DNA from: JAJDGF01 sp031549325
GTDB taxonomy: Bacteria; Bacillota; Clostridia; Christensenellales; Aristaeellaceae
Length of the DNA: 64,000 nt
Reading direction: 5' to 3'
NCBI GenBank assembly: GCA_031549325.1
Contig: JAVBQA010000031.1
Span: 1-64,000 of the forward strand
Shown here: in pieces, positions 1 through 8,845 of the stretch
Layout of the letters: each line of letters opens with the position of its first letter
Position numbering within the stretch: position 1 is the first letter of the stretch
Made by a program: the position numbers and the translations under genes
Notes under the pieces: generated by a model
Told to the model about the DNA's origin: nothing
What the model saw: only the letters and a program-made list of their open reading frames with translations
The model's database searches: none

Positions 1-2
1 CC

Positions 3-347
3 CGCGCGTCGCTGAAGGCCATGTGCTCTCAGTATTTTCAGTATGGCGAGTGGAAGGTGGCCGTGATCCGCAAGCACAAAAAGCCCGCCCGGCTGACGCA
101 TCTGGTGCCGGCCGCCTTCGTGCTGTTCAATGCGATGGGGCTCGCAACGCTCTGTCTGCGCCCTGCACGCGTCATATATCTGAGCGTGATGGCCGTGTAT
201 GCTCTGTTGAATCTGTTTTTCTCCTTTACCTGCAAAAAACTGAGCAGCGTTTTCGACAAGCTGCTTTTGGTTTGGGTGCATGTGCTGCTGCACGTTTCCT
301 ATGGCGCGGGATTTCTGAAGGGAATCGCCACCAAGCGAGGATACTGA
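3..347 (+). CDS. C-terminal fragment of a membrane glycosyltransferase (GT2, ExoA-like)
   Basis: The reading frame is open from the window edge and ends in TGA at 345-347, so only the last ~114 residues are visible. The fragment has the motif QYFQYGEWKV followed by RKH and HLVPA, which resembles the region after the catalytic domain in ExoA-like family 2 glycosyltransferases. Hydrophobic stretches follow (AAFVLFNAMGLATLCL, VIYLSVMAVYALLNLFFSF). The family transfers sugars from nucleotide donors at the membrane during exopolysaccharide or glycolipid synthesis. The catalytic DxD part lies outside the window, so the assignment rests on the tail alone. The ATG at 21 is internal, not a start. Confidence 0.6.
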   Translation, partial: RASLKAMCSQYFQYGEWKVAVIRKHKKPARLTHLVPAAFVLFNAMGLATLCLRPARVIYLSVMAVYALLNLFFSFTCKKLSSVFDKLLLVWVHVLLHVSYGAGFLKGIATKRGY

Positions 348-374
348 TGCACAAAAATGCGGCTCAAAAATGAC

Positions 375-432
375 GCCCCTGAAGGACGGCTGGACAGCAA
401 CCACGGTTGGCTTGTCCGCAATCCTCAGGGGC
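375..432. terminator. Long branched hairpin between convergent genes
   Basis: GCCCCTGA at 375-382 pairs with TCAGGGGC at 425-432, and the pairing extends inward as AGGA/TCCT. Inside lies a second nested stem (GGACA with TGTCC, AACC with GGTT). It sits between the plus-strand glycosyltransferase stop and the minus-strand HtrA stop. On the minus strand a short T run follows (plus AAAAA near 366). A shared terminator is the simplest reading; the branched shape is more elaborate than usual. Confidence 0.45.
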
Positions 433-457
433 GGCTTTATGATGTCTGCTTCAAGTG

Positions 458-1591
458 TTAATCCAGCAGCGCCAGCGTCATCTGAAGCTCCAGCATCTCA
501 GGGTTGCGCAGCAGGGTGCCATCCACTGGATTATAGCAGCGGTAGACCTCAATCTTCACCACGTCCCCCGCGCCATGCTGGTCGATCACGTCGATCAGTT
601 CCGCCGACGCCTTTACGCGGATCCCTTCGATCTTGGTGATGATGTCATACAGCATCAGGCCCGCCTTGTCAGCCGGACCGCCCGGCTCCACCACCATCAC
701 CTGCACGCCCGCAGGCGGATAGTTCTTCAGCGGCTCATTGGGCCCCTCAAACGTGGCCACCTGCACGCCGATGCGCGGGCGGGTAACCTTGCCGTTTGCG
801 ATCAGCTGCTCGATCACCGGCTTGGCGGTGTTGATCGGCACCGCAAACCCAAGACCCTCATACACCGTGCTCAGGTCTGACATGATCTTCAGCGTCGGGA
901 TGCCGATCAGTTCGCCCTTGGCGTTCAGCAGCGCGCCACCGCTGTTGCCGGTGTTGATGGCGGCGTCGGTCTGGATTACGTTCACCTTGCGCGTGAAGTT
1001 GTTCGCGTTCACGTCCGAGCGGTCGAGCGCCGAGATGATTCCCGCCGTTACCGTGCCAAATAGCACCCCCACGCTGTCGCCCGGATTGCCAATGGCGATG
1101 GCCAGCTCCCCGATGGCCAGCGCGTCCGAGTCGCCCATGGGCACTGGGTTGGCGTCGAGCTTCTCCATCGCTTTGATGACGGCAATGTCGGTGCCGCTGT
1201 CGCGTCCGACGATCTCGCACTGAATGCGCCGCCCGTCCAGCGTCTCGATCTCCACATGGTCGGCATCCTCAATCACGTGGTTGTTGGTCACGATGTAGCC
1301 GCGCTTGTCGATATACACCCCCGAACCGTAGCCCTGTTCCATGGACGAAACACCGTCTTGTACGGTCCAGTTCTCCAGGATGCTGATCACCTGCACCACC
1401 GCTGGGCGCACATTTTTCGCGATCTCTGGGATTGGATTGTCCTGGGAGTAGATGGCCGAATACGGCACCGTCTCGGCCACCTGGGCTGCCGCCAGCTCGG
1501 ACAGGGCAATCCCCGCGCACAGCGCGATGGCCAGCGCGACGGCCAACACTTGCGCGCCGCGGCTGGCGCTTCGGTTCAGGCTGATTTTCAT
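458..1591 (-). CDS. HtrA/DegP-like serine protease with PDZ domain
   Basis: This is a membrane-anchored S1C protease that degrades or senses misfolded extracytoplasmic proteins. A hydrophobic N-terminal segment (about residues 12-36) is followed by a trypsin-like domain with the full triad: His105 in TNNHVIED, Asp135 in GTDIAVIK and Ser217 in NTGNSGGA. A C-terminal PDZ domain follows (IGVQV, PGGPADKAGL). The start at 1591 is chosen because GAGGTG precedes it at good spacing; an upstream ATG at 1654 would add 21 residues without a hydrophobic signal. The gene lies 66 bases after the histidine kinase gene in the same direction, a common pairing in which the two-component system controls an envelope protease. 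Length is normal. Confidence 0.93.
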   Translation of the reverse strand: MKISLNRSASRGAQVLAVALAIALCAGIALSELAAAQVAETVPYSAIYSQDNPIPEIAKNVRPAVVQVISILENWTVQDGVSSMEQGYGSGVYIDKRGYIVTNNHVIEDADHVEIETLDGRRIQCEIVGRDSGTDIAVIKAMEKLDANPVPMGDSDALAIGELAIAIGNPGDSVGVLFGTVTAGIISALDRSDVNANNFTRKVNVIQTDAAINTGNSGGALLNAKGELIGIPTLKIMSDLSTVYEGLGFAVPINTAKPVIEQLIANGKVTRPRIGVQVATFEGPNEPLKNYPPAGVQVMVVEPGGPADKAGLMLYDIITKIEGIRVKASAELIDVIDQHGAGDVVKIEVYRCYNPVDGTLLRNPEMLELQMTLALLD

Positions 1592-1657
1592 TGAGTGCAC
1601 CTCGATTCTCATGTTTGGGTTCTGGCGTTGCCCGGGCGTGCCTGTTGTGTTCATGCG

Positions 1658-3121
1658 TCAAACACACCTGAGCGTGAACGTGAACGCGGTTCCCCCCGCG
1701 CCGGATTGCACCTTGATCACCTGGCCGTGCTGCTCCAAAATCTTTTGTGCGATGGACAGCCCGAGCCCGGTGCCCATACCCGAAGTATGCGCCTTTTCGG
1801 CCTTGTAGAATCTGTCGAACAAGAAGGGAATGTCCTCCGCCGCGATCGGATCGCCGCTGTTCTTCACCTGCACGAAGCAAGTTTTATCTACCGAATGGGT
1901 GCTGACCGTCAGCGCCCCTCCTTCAGGCGTGAATTTCACCGCGTTGTCCAGCAGGTTGGTGACCACCTGCCGGATGCGGTCGGCGTCGGCCGACACCATG
2001 CACGCCGATTCCTTGAAGATCACATCCACGTCCAGCTTCTTTTCCTCAATGCGCTGCTCGAATTTCAGCAGTTCCACGCGCATCAGCTCGTTGATGTCAA
2101 AGCTGTTCAGCGTCAGCGGGAACTTGCCCGACTCGATCCGCGAAAGATCCAGCAGCTCGGCCACCAGCTTGGTCAGCCGCGCAGCTTCAGACTTCACGAT
2201 CTGAAGGTATTTGCCATGCTCGTTCTCGGGTATCGTGCCGTCCAGCATACCCTGCACATAGCCGCTGATGCACGTGAGCGGCGAGCGAAGCTCGTGAGAC
2301 ACGCTGGCCACAAAGCTCCTGCGCGATTCTTCAAGGTTAGACAGATCCTCAGCCATCTTGTTGAAGGACGCGGCCAGCTGGGCCATCTCATCGCTGCCCT
2401 TGACCGCCACGCGCTCGTCCAGATCCCCGGAGGCGAAGCGGGTCACCGAGCTGTTGATCTGGCGCAGCGGCTGGGTCTGGCGGCGCGAGATCCAGTAGGC
2501 CAAGCCTGTGCCCACCAGCATGGCCGCGCCCGCCGCGATCAGCGCGTAGCGAAGGATGTCCGTGTAGTCCACTTGCAGCGAGTCCACTGAAATGTGCATC
2601 AGCACGGCGCCATTGACCATGCCGTTCACATCCACGATGGGCACGCCCACGGTGACGATATCCTTGCCCAGATCCGGAATCAGTCCCTGCACGCGGATCT
2701 CGTGGTTCTCCAACACAAAATGGATGCGTGCGCGCAAATCCTGATCGGTGATCGCGATCTCCTTGTTCACCTGTTCATCCATCACCAAGGCAGATTCACC
2801 ATCGCCGCTGATAACCCATACCTCAGCGCCATACACGGTCCGAACCTCGTTCAGCTTCCACGCCAGCGTCGTGCTGATGGTGTATGGATCCCCACGCCGA
2901 AAGCTGATGGAGCTCAGCTGTCTGAACAGCCGCGCCACGTCACGCGCCTGCATCAGCACCTCGTTCTCCAGCGCGTCTTGGCGCTCGGAACGCACCATGG
3001 CCACCACCAGCGAGGACAGCACCAGCACCGTCAGCGTCAGCGTGGCCAAAAACGCCCAAAACAGCCGCCAAAACAGCCTGTTCTTGAACTGTCGCGCCGT
3101 TTTGCCTGCGGCGCGATTCAT
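1658..3121 (-). CDS. Sensor histidine kinase (HAMP, HisKA, HATPase)
   Basis: An envelope-sensing kinase. An N-terminal membrane helix (about residues 18-43), an extracytoplasmic sensor region (45-185) and a second helix (190-210) lead into a HAMP linker. The phosphoacceptor is His276 in SVSHELRSP. The ATP-binding domain shows the N box (NLLDNAVKF), a G1-like segment, and GTGLGLSIA. The gene overlaps the response regulator by four bases (ATGA), so the two are translationally coupled. Downstream is the HtrA protease, a likely target or partner in envelope stress. The signal is unknown. Confidence 0.95.
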   Translation of the reverse strand: MNRAAGKTARQFKNRLFWRLFWAFLATLTLTVLVLSSLVVAMVRSERQDALENEVLMQARDVARLFRQLSSISFRRGDPYTISTTLAWKLNEVRTVYGAEVWVISGDGESALVMDEQVNKEIAITDQDLRARIHFVLENHEIRVQGLIPDLGKDIVTVGVPIVDVNGMVNGAVLMHISVDSLQVDYTDILRYALIAAGAAMLVGTGLAYWISRRQTQPLRQINSSVTRFASGDLDERVAVKGSDEMAQLAASFNKMAEDLSNLEESRRSFVASVSHELRSPLTCISGYVQGMLDGTIPENEHGKYLQIVKSEAARLTKLVAELLDLSRIESGKFPLTLNSFDINELMRVELLKFEQRIEEKKLDVDVIFKESACMVSADADRIRQVVTNLLDNAVKFTPEGGALTVSTHSVDKTCFVQVKNSGDPIAAEDIPFLFDRFYKAEKAHTSGMGTGLGLSIAQKILEQHGQVIKVQSGAGGTAFTFTLRCV

Positions 3122-3807
3122 TTGATGACCTCGAATTTATAGCCCACGCCCCACACGGTTTTGATCGCCCAGCCCAACTCCTCACCCTCGGACAGCTTCT
3201 CGCGCAAGCGCTTCACGTGCACGTCCACCGTGCGCGAGTCGCCAAAAAAGTCATAGCCCCACACCTGCTCCAGCAGCTGCTCCCGCGTGAACACCTTGCC
3301 CTGATGGCTGGCCAGAAAATACAGCAGCTCAAGCTCCTTGGGCGGCAGCTCCAGCGGCTGGCCTTTGTAGTGCACGGCATAGTTGCTGATGTTGATCGAA
3401 AGCCCCGGGAACACCAGCTCCTTGTCGGGCGATTCGACAGACTGATAGCGCCGGATGACCGCCTTGATCCGTGCCACGACCTCTTTCATGTCGAACGGCT
3501 TCACCACGTAGTCGTCCGCCCCGAGCTCGAGCCCCAGCACCTTGTCGAAGGTCTCGTCTTTGGCCGTCGTCATGATGATCGGGATGTTGCTGACCTTTCT
3601 GACCTCGCGGCACACCTGCCAGCCATCCATGCCGGGCAGCATGATGTCGAGCAGGATCAGGTTGGGCGCGGAGTTCCTGAACAGCTTCAGCGCGTCGTCG
3701 CCGCGCGCGGCGATCTCCACGTCGAAGCCTTCCTTGGTCAGATAAAGATTGACCAACTGGCTGATGTTCGGGTCGTCGTCGACCAGCAGGATTTTTGTCT
3801 TGTTCAT
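3118..3807 (-). CDS. OmpR/PhoB-family response regulator
   Basis: A 229-residue transcription factor. The receiver domain has the acidic pocket LVDDD, phosphoacceptor Asp54 (LLDIMLPG), the conserved Thr/Ala switch (TTAKD) and Lys in VVKPF. The C-terminal winged helix has ELELLYFLA, FTREQLLEQVWGY and DVHVKRLREKL. It is activated by the kinase encoded immediately downstream, with overlapping stop and start codons. A GGGGTG ribosome-binding site precedes the ATG. It follows mutS2 by only 23 bases, so readthrough from the zapA-U32-mutS2 unit is possible. Confidence 0.96.
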   Translation of the reverse strand: MNKTKILLVDDDPNISQLVNLYLTKEGFDVEIAARGDDALKLFRNSAPNLILLDIMLPGMDGWQVCREVRKVSNIPIIMTTAKDETFDKVLGLELGADDYVVKPFDMKEVVARIKAVIRRYQSVESPDKELVFPGLSINISNYAVHYKGQPLELPPKELELLYFLASHQGKVFTREQLLEQVWGYDFFGDSRTVDVHVKRLREKLSEGEELGWAIKTVWGVGYKFEVIK

Positions 3808-3830
3808 GCGTCACACCCCATGAGTGTCCG

Positions 3831-6185
3831 TTACTTCAGCGTGACCACCGTCACGCCGTCCTCGCCCTCTCCATACCTGCCCAAGCGATACTCCTTGACG
3901 TGCGGGTGCCGCTTCAGGTGCTCCTGAATGCCGTGGCGCAGCACGCCCGTGCCCTTGCCATGGATGATATTCACTAGCTTTTGCGAATTCAGCATGGCGC
4001 CATCCAGAAACAGATCCACTGCGGCGGTGGCCTCTTCCAAGTTCATGCCGCGCAGATCGCAATCCATGGACACCGGCTTCATCGCCAGGCTCACCGCGCC
4101 GCGCTTTGGCTTTTCTTTCTCCTTCTCAGCGCGCCTGAGCTGGCTCACGTGAACCTTCATCTTCATCACACCCGCCTGCACGGTGGCCTCGCCTTTGCTG
4201 TCCGGCAGTCCTACGACTGTGCCCTTGCTGCCGAGGTGGATCATCTCCACCGTCTCGCCGATCTTGAGATCTTTGGGCGGCTCGGACACGCGCTCGACAG
4301 GCGTCGTCAGCGCCTCGCTCATCTCGTCGATCGAGCCTTGCAACTTCCCGCGAAGCGCGTGCAGCTCGTGCTCGCGCAGCTGAGCGCCGTCTTTGCTGCG
4401 CGCCTTCTTCAGCTCAGAGATCAGCTGCTCCGCGTCCCGCTGCGCCTTGAGCAGCAGCTTTTTCGCGTCCTCCTTGGCTTTCTTCATTTGCGTTTCGCGC
4501 TGGGCAGCCAGCTCTTTGTTCAGCCGGTCGGCCTCGTTGCGCAGTTTTTGCGTGTCGATGTGCGCCTGTTCGGCCAGCGCGCGCTCCTTGGCGGCGATTT
4601 GCCGGTGATACTCTGCGTTGGCGATAACGTCCTCGAATCTGATCTGGTCCTTGCTCAGCTGTTCGTTGGCGGCTCTGATCAGCGACTCAGGCAGTCCGAG
4701 CTTTCTGCTGATCTCAAACGCGTTGGATTTTCCGGGGATGCCAATGGACAATCGATATGTTGGCCGCAGCGTCTCCACATCGAACTCAACCGAGGCGTTT
4801 TCCACGCCGATTGTGCTCAGCGCGAACGCCTTGAGCTCAGCGTAGTGCGTGGTGGCCAGCGTGGCTACCTTCATCTCGAGCAGATGTGTCAGGATGGCAA
4901 TGGCCAGCGCCGCGCCCTCGGTGGGATCGGTGCCCGCGCCCAGCTCGTCAAACAGCACCAGCGATTTGGGCGTCACGTTCATCAAAATCGCCACGATGTT
5001 GGTCATGTGGGACGAGAAGGTCGACAGGCTCTGTTCGATCGACTGCTCGTCGCCAATGTCGGCGAACACCTCGTCGAACACCGCCAGCTCGCTGCCGAGC
5101 TGCGCCGGGATCTGCAGGCCAGCCTGCGCCATGACGGTCATCAGGCCGACCGTCTTGATGGTAACCGTCTTGCCGCCGGTGTTGGGGCCGGTCACCACCA
5201 GCGTGGTGAACTCGCCGCCCATCCACAGGTTGATGGGCACCACCTTGGCCGGATCGATCAGCGGGTGCCGTCCGGCGATGATGTTGATGCGCCCGGCATC
5301 GTTCAGCTTGGGTTCCACCGCTTTCATGGCGCGCCCGAGCTGCGCCTTGGCAAAAATCATGTCCAGCTCCGCCATGATCAGCAGGTTATTCAGGATGCCG
5401 TCCGCGTCGGGCGCGAGTTTCCCGCTCAGCTCCAGCAAGATGCGCTCGATTTCCTTTTGTTCCTTGGCGTTCCACTGCTTCAGATCGTTGCCCGCCTCAA
5501 CGACGCTCATCGGCTCAATGAACAGCGTCTGACCGGTGGCGCTCTGGTCGTGGATTAGTCCAGGCACGAACTGCCGGCAGTCGGCCTTGACAGGGATCAC
5601 ATAGCGGCCGTTGCGCATGGTGATGATCGTGTCCTGGAGATACTTGACGGTGGATGCGTTGCGCACAAAGGCGTTCAGCTTCTCCTTCATCTTTTCATTG
5701 ATTTGGCGCAGGTGCCGCCGGATGTCGTACAGCTCGGGGCTGGCGCGGTCGGCGATCTCTTCTTCCGACAGGATGGCGTTGAAGATTTCCTCTTCCAGCG
5801 GGCGGTTGGTGACGAGGTTTCCGGCCAGCTGCTTGATCAGCGGCGTGTTGTCGCGCTGATCGTTCACAAGAGCAGCGCGCACCGAGCGCGAGGCGCGCAG
5901 CGTCTCGGCCACGTCCAGCAGCGCCCTGGGCGCCAGCGTTCCGCCGATGGAGGCCACGCGCACGAAATCAGAGATGTCTACGAAGTATGCCATGGGCGAG
6001 CCGCCCACATACGCCATCACGACAGACGCCTCTTCCGTCTGCCTCTGCAGCATCTGCACGGAATACAGCTCGCTTTCTGGGGTCAGTTCAAGGCAGCGCC
6101 GCTTGCCCGCGTCTGAAACGGCGTAGGCGGAAAGCTGCTCCAGGATTTTCGAGAACTCCAGCACGCGAAGGTTTCGCTCTTGCAA
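3831..6185 (-). CDS. mutS2: MutS2 endonuclease / ribosome-rescue ATPase
   Basis: 784 residues, the usual MutS2 length. The MutS core and clamp helices come first, then Walker A GPNTGGKT at 333-340, the MutS ABC-ATPase signature (STFSSHMTN) and Walker B (LVLFDELGAGTDP). A long charged coiled coil (about 510-620) is followed by a C-terminal Smr nuclease domain with DLRG and HGKGTG. The family suppresses homologous recombination and, in Bacillus, splits collided ribosomes. The start codon appears to be TTG at 6185, three bases after the U32 peptidase stop, which indicates coupling. No mismatch-recognition domain is present, as expected for MutS2. Confidence 0.97.
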   Translation of the reverse strand: MQERNLRVLEFSKILEQLSAYAVSDAGKRRCLELTPESELYSVQMLQRQTEEASVVMAYVGGSPMAYFVDISDFVRVASIGGTLAPRALLDVAETLRASRSVRAALVNDQRDNTPLIKQLAGNLVTNRPLEEEIFNAILSEEEIADRASPELYDIRRHLRQINEKMKEKLNAFVRNASTVKYLQDTIITMRNGRYVIPVKADCRQFVPGLIHDQSATGQTLFIEPMSVVEAGNDLKQWNAKEQKEIERILLELSGKLAPDADGILNNLLIMAELDMIFAKAQLGRAMKAVEPKLNDAGRINIIAGRHPLIDPAKVVPINLWMGGEFTTLVVTGPNTGGKTVTIKTVGLMTVMAQAGLQIPAQLGSELAVFDEVFADIGDEQSIEQSLSTFSSHMTNIVAILMNVTPKSLVLFDELGAGTDPTEGAALAIAILTHLLEMKVATLATTHYAELKAFALSTIGVENASVEFDVETLRPTYRLSIGIPGKSNAFEISRKLGLPESLIRAANEQLSKDQIRFEDVIANAEYHRQIAAKERALAEQAHIDTQKLRNEADRLNKELAAQRETQMKKAKEDAKKLLLKAQRDAEQLISELKKARSKDGAQLREHELHALRGKLQGSIDEMSEALTTPVERVSEPPKDLKIGETVEMIHLGSKGTVVGLPDSKGEATVQAGVMKMKVHVSQLRRAEKEKEKPKRGAVSLAMKPVSMDCDLRGMNLEEATAAVDLFLDGAMLNSQKLVNIIHGKGTGVLRHGIQEHLKRHPHVKEYRLGRYGEGEDGVTVVTLK

Positions 6186-6188
6186 GGG

Positions 6189-8414
6189 TTATTCCACTCC
6201 TCTGAAGTAGTGACCGGTGGTGGTCTCCATCGACTCAACCAGCGCCCATTCTGAACGCTGCCTGATGTCCTGACCATCCAGCGCCGCTCGGTGCAGCCGC
6301 ACGATGGATTCGGCGATGTCTCGGGATTCTCCCGTCAGAATCAGTCGCCAGGCGCTGGCTTGGGGCAATCTGCCGATGTGGCGCAGCAGCATCAGCGGCA
6401 CGCTGTTCAGCACGCGTACGATGCAGCCTTTGTCCGTCTTCATGCGCTGCAGTGGGAAACGGACGCCCTTGCGGTCAGTCAGCGCGTGCGCGTTTAGCCC
6501 ATCTTTCAGATGGTCGCACCGCCGGCAGTCGATGTGCTTCCCCTTGCCCAGCCGCGCGTTCAGCGGACAGTGGCGCAGCTGCATCAGTGGCAGTCGGCCG
6601 TAGACAACCAGCTCCTTCTCACCGCCCAACTGCGCGATCTCCTGCGCGGTCAGTTCAACCGACGGCGCATACGGCATGCTCAGCGCCGAGACGGTGCAGT
6701 CGTTGGCCACGTTCATCGGGTAATCCGCCCGGACCGCGCCTGGCCAGTCCAGCGCCAGATGCGCCGGGTTGGCAAGCAGCACAGCGGTTATTGCGTCTCT
6801 GTTCGCTAGCGCGAAGGAATGCAGGTTCTCAAGGTCGGGCTCCGAACACACCACGGGCAGCGCCAGTGAAAAAGGCTTGCTGGGCGCGGTCAGGTTGGTC
6901 AGATCCGAAGGCGCATAAATAATTTCCTCCGCGCCCCAGTCAGCGGTCAATTCCAGCAAGGAAACATCGTCCGCCTGCACGGTCAGCCTTGGCCTTACGG
7001 GGGGCATCGCCCGAACCACGGGCGTCTCCATCGGTTGAAGCGTCCGCCCACAGCCCCGGTTGCACTCAATTCGCCGCTTGGACAGCGCATCCAGCGCGGT
7101 TCTCCGCAGCTCGTTCAGCCATGACGCGGGCGCGAAGGTATCCGGAGACAGGTTGATCATCAGCGCCTCGAAACAGTATGGCGTGCCGCCCGTCTTTTCA
7201 AGCTGTGCGCGCACGCGATCCGCATCCAGCGCTTTGCTCTGCGCGGGTTGGGCAAGCGTGTCCAGTCGGATGGTCAGATCGGCGGAACCGTCCGAAACGC
7301 GCATCAAAAGCGGTTGCCCGTTGATCACTGTAACCTCGCCAGACAGCGCCACGCCGGGTTGCTCCACGCCCTCATAGGTCGCACGCGCTGCGCGCAACTG
7401 TTCGTCGTCCGCCAGCCGGATCAACAACCCCTCCTGCTCAAGGATCTGATCCTTGTCGGACACCGGCACCTCGAACTGACGTTGTCCATGCGCGATGCGC
7501 CCCACAGTCACACCCACGTGATTTGGCTGCGCGTCATACATCAGCGCATGATCGATCAGCCCGGGCCCGTAGCCTTGGGTGAAGCCGCCCCGGTTGAAGA
7601 TCTGCCTGAGCGCGGCAACGTCCTTCTCCGTCCAGGCAAACCCGTTGTCCAGCGCATGGCGGTAGATCCGTGTGACGATGGCCACATATTCCGCCCGCTT
7701 CAGACGCCCCTCGATCTTCAGGCTGTGAGCCCCCGCCCGCTGCAACGCGGACAATTCGCCCAGCATCATCAAATCCCGCGGCGACAACAGATGTCCGCTG
7801 GCTTCCAGCAGCGGGCCATGGATCTCATACGGCAACCGGCACGGCTGCGCGCACATGCCCCGGTTGCCCGAGCGCCCGCCCACCATGCTTGAAAACAAAC
7901 ATTGTCCGGAGCAGCTGACGCACAGCGCGCCGTGACAGAACACCTCAAGCGGCAGCCCCTCCTTGGCGCAATCGGCAATCTCGCCATAGTCCATCTCCCG
8001 CGCCAGTACCGCCCGCGCGAAACCCGCCTCTAGCAAAAAGCGCACGCCGTGGCGGTTGTGAATCGCCATCTGCGTGCTTGCAAATCTCGGCAGGCTCGGC
8101 AGCATCTGTGACAGCGCCTGCGCCGCGCCCAAGTCCTGAAGGATGGCTGCATCCACGCCGGCTTTGGCCAGCTGGCCCGCGATGCGCTCCAGAATGGGCA
8201 ATTCGCTCTGCTTGACCAGCGTGTTCACCGTGACGTAGAGTTTTTTGCCCCGCTCATGGCAGTAATCAGAGGCCCAACAAAGCCCATCCGCGTCGAAGTT
8301 GCCCGCGCCGCGCCGCGCATTCAGCGCCTGGCCGCCCAGATACACCGCGTCCGCGCCGTTTCGGATGGCGGCGACCAGCGCCTCCCTGTCCCCCGCCGGG
8401 CTCAAAAGCTCCAT
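6189..8414 (-). CDS. Peptidase U32 family protein (RlhA/YrrN-type, with DUF3656 region)
   Basis: 741 residues beginning MELLSPAGDREAL, the typical U32 start. The N-terminal half carries the signature EVFCHGALCVSCSGQCLFS with clustered cysteines and the CAQPCRLPY segment. The long C-terminal half includes the DUF3656-like region and further cysteines (CNRGCGRTL, CRRCDHL). Members of this group act in RNA hydroxylation (RlhA, TrhP) in E. coli and probably bind iron-sulfur clusters; genuine peptidase activity is doubtful. The start ATG overlaps the zapA stop as TGATG. The zapA-U32-mutS2 order suggests a housekeeping operon. Confidence 0.9.
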   Translation of the reverse strand: MELLSPAGDREALVAAIRNGADAVYLGGQALNARRGAGNFDADGLCWASDYCHERGKKLYVTVNTLVKQSELPILERIAGQLAKAGVDAAILQDLGAAQALSQMLPSLPRFASTQMAIHNRHGVRFLLEAGFARAVLAREMDYGEIADCAKEGLPLEVFCHGALCVSCSGQCLFSSMVGGRSGNRGMCAQPCRLPYEIHGPLLEASGHLLSPRDLMMLGELSALQRAGAHSLKIEGRLKRAEYVAIVTRIYRHALDNGFAWTEKDVAALRQIFNRGGFTQGYGPGLIDHALMYDAQPNHVGVTVGRIAHGQRQFEVPVSDKDQILEQEGLLIRLADDEQLRAARATYEGVEQPGVALSGEVTVINGQPLLMRVSDGSADLTIRLDTLAQPAQSKALDADRVRAQLEKTGGTPYCFEALMINLSPDTFAPASWLNELRRTALDALSKRRIECNRGCGRTLQPMETPVVRAMPPVRPRLTVQADDVSLLELTADWGAEEIIYAPSDLTNLTAPSKPFSLALPVVCSEPDLENLHSFALANRDAITAVLLANPAHLALDWPGAVRADYPMNVANDCTVSALSMPYAPSVELTAQEIAQLGGEKELVVYGRLPLMQLRHCPLNARLGKGKHIDCRRCDHLKDGLNAHALTDRKGVRFPLQRMKTDKGCIVRVLNSVPLMLLRHIGRLPQASAWRLILTGESRDIAESIVRLHRAALDGQDIRQRSEWALVESMETTTGHYFRGVE

Positions 8415-8722
8415 CAGACGCCCGCTCCCTGCGCGTTTTTCAGCTGCTCCAGCTCTATTTTCAGCGCTTCACACTGTTCGCGAACCAAGCCGATGTCGCG
8501 CTTCAGCCGGTTGTTCTCATCGTGTGCCTTCAGCATATCGTCCGCGATGTTCATCGCGACCAGCACCGAGAGCTGATTGCTGGGCAGCTTGGTCGCGATG
8601 GAAAACTCGCTCATTTTACGATCGACATAAGTGGCGACGCGCTGCACGTACTCCTCGGAATCGTAGCTGGTCATCGAATACTCTTTGCCGGCGACTTTGA
8701 CCGTCGTGCGAATCTTTTCCAT
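8414..8722 (-). CDS. zapA: Cell division protein ZapA
   Basis: A 102-residue Z-ring-associated protein. The N-terminal part (KIRTTVKVAGKEYSM, then EEYVQRVATYVDRKM) is the ZapA fold and the rest is a long helix (MLKAHDENNRLKRDI...) that forms the coiled-coil dimer. ZapA bundles FtsZ filaments. The start at 8722 is preferred over the upstream frame-open positions because it has GGAG upstream and lies just downstream of a promoter (8763-8791). It overlaps the U32 gene by one base. Confidence 0.92.
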   Translation of the reverse strand: MEKIRTTVKVAGKEYSMTSYDSEEYVQRVATYVDRKMSEFSIATKLPSNQLSVLVAMNIADDMLKAHDENNRLKRDIGLVREQCEALKIELEQLKNAQGAGV

Positions 8723-8762
8723 GCAACCCATCTCCTTTTTTTCGCAAGATTTACCAATGATG

Positions 8763-8791
8763 ATTATATCATGCCCGCATGTGGGGCGCAA
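8763..8791 (-). promoter_or_regulatory. Sigma-A promoter of the zapA operon
   Basis: On the minus strand TTGCGC (8786-8791) and TATAAT (8763-8768) are 17 bases apart. Transcription would begin near 8756, about 35 bases before the zapA ATG. This also rules out longer zapA starts. Confidence 0.7.
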
Positions 8792-8845
8792 CATGAAAAG
8801 ATGGCGGATCTGTGAACAAGCGTTCAACAATTGAATTGCGCGCGT

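Noticed and set aside
1269..1880. 203-codon minus-strand frame overlapping the protease and kinase gene ends
   Set aside because: Out of frame with two confident genes; Arg/Gly-rich translation with no motif.
3981..5558. 525-codon open frame on the plus strand opposite mutS2
   Set aside because: It is an antisense mirror of a well-recognised gene in GC-rich DNA. The translation is rich in Arg, His, Gln and Leu and has no recognisable motif.
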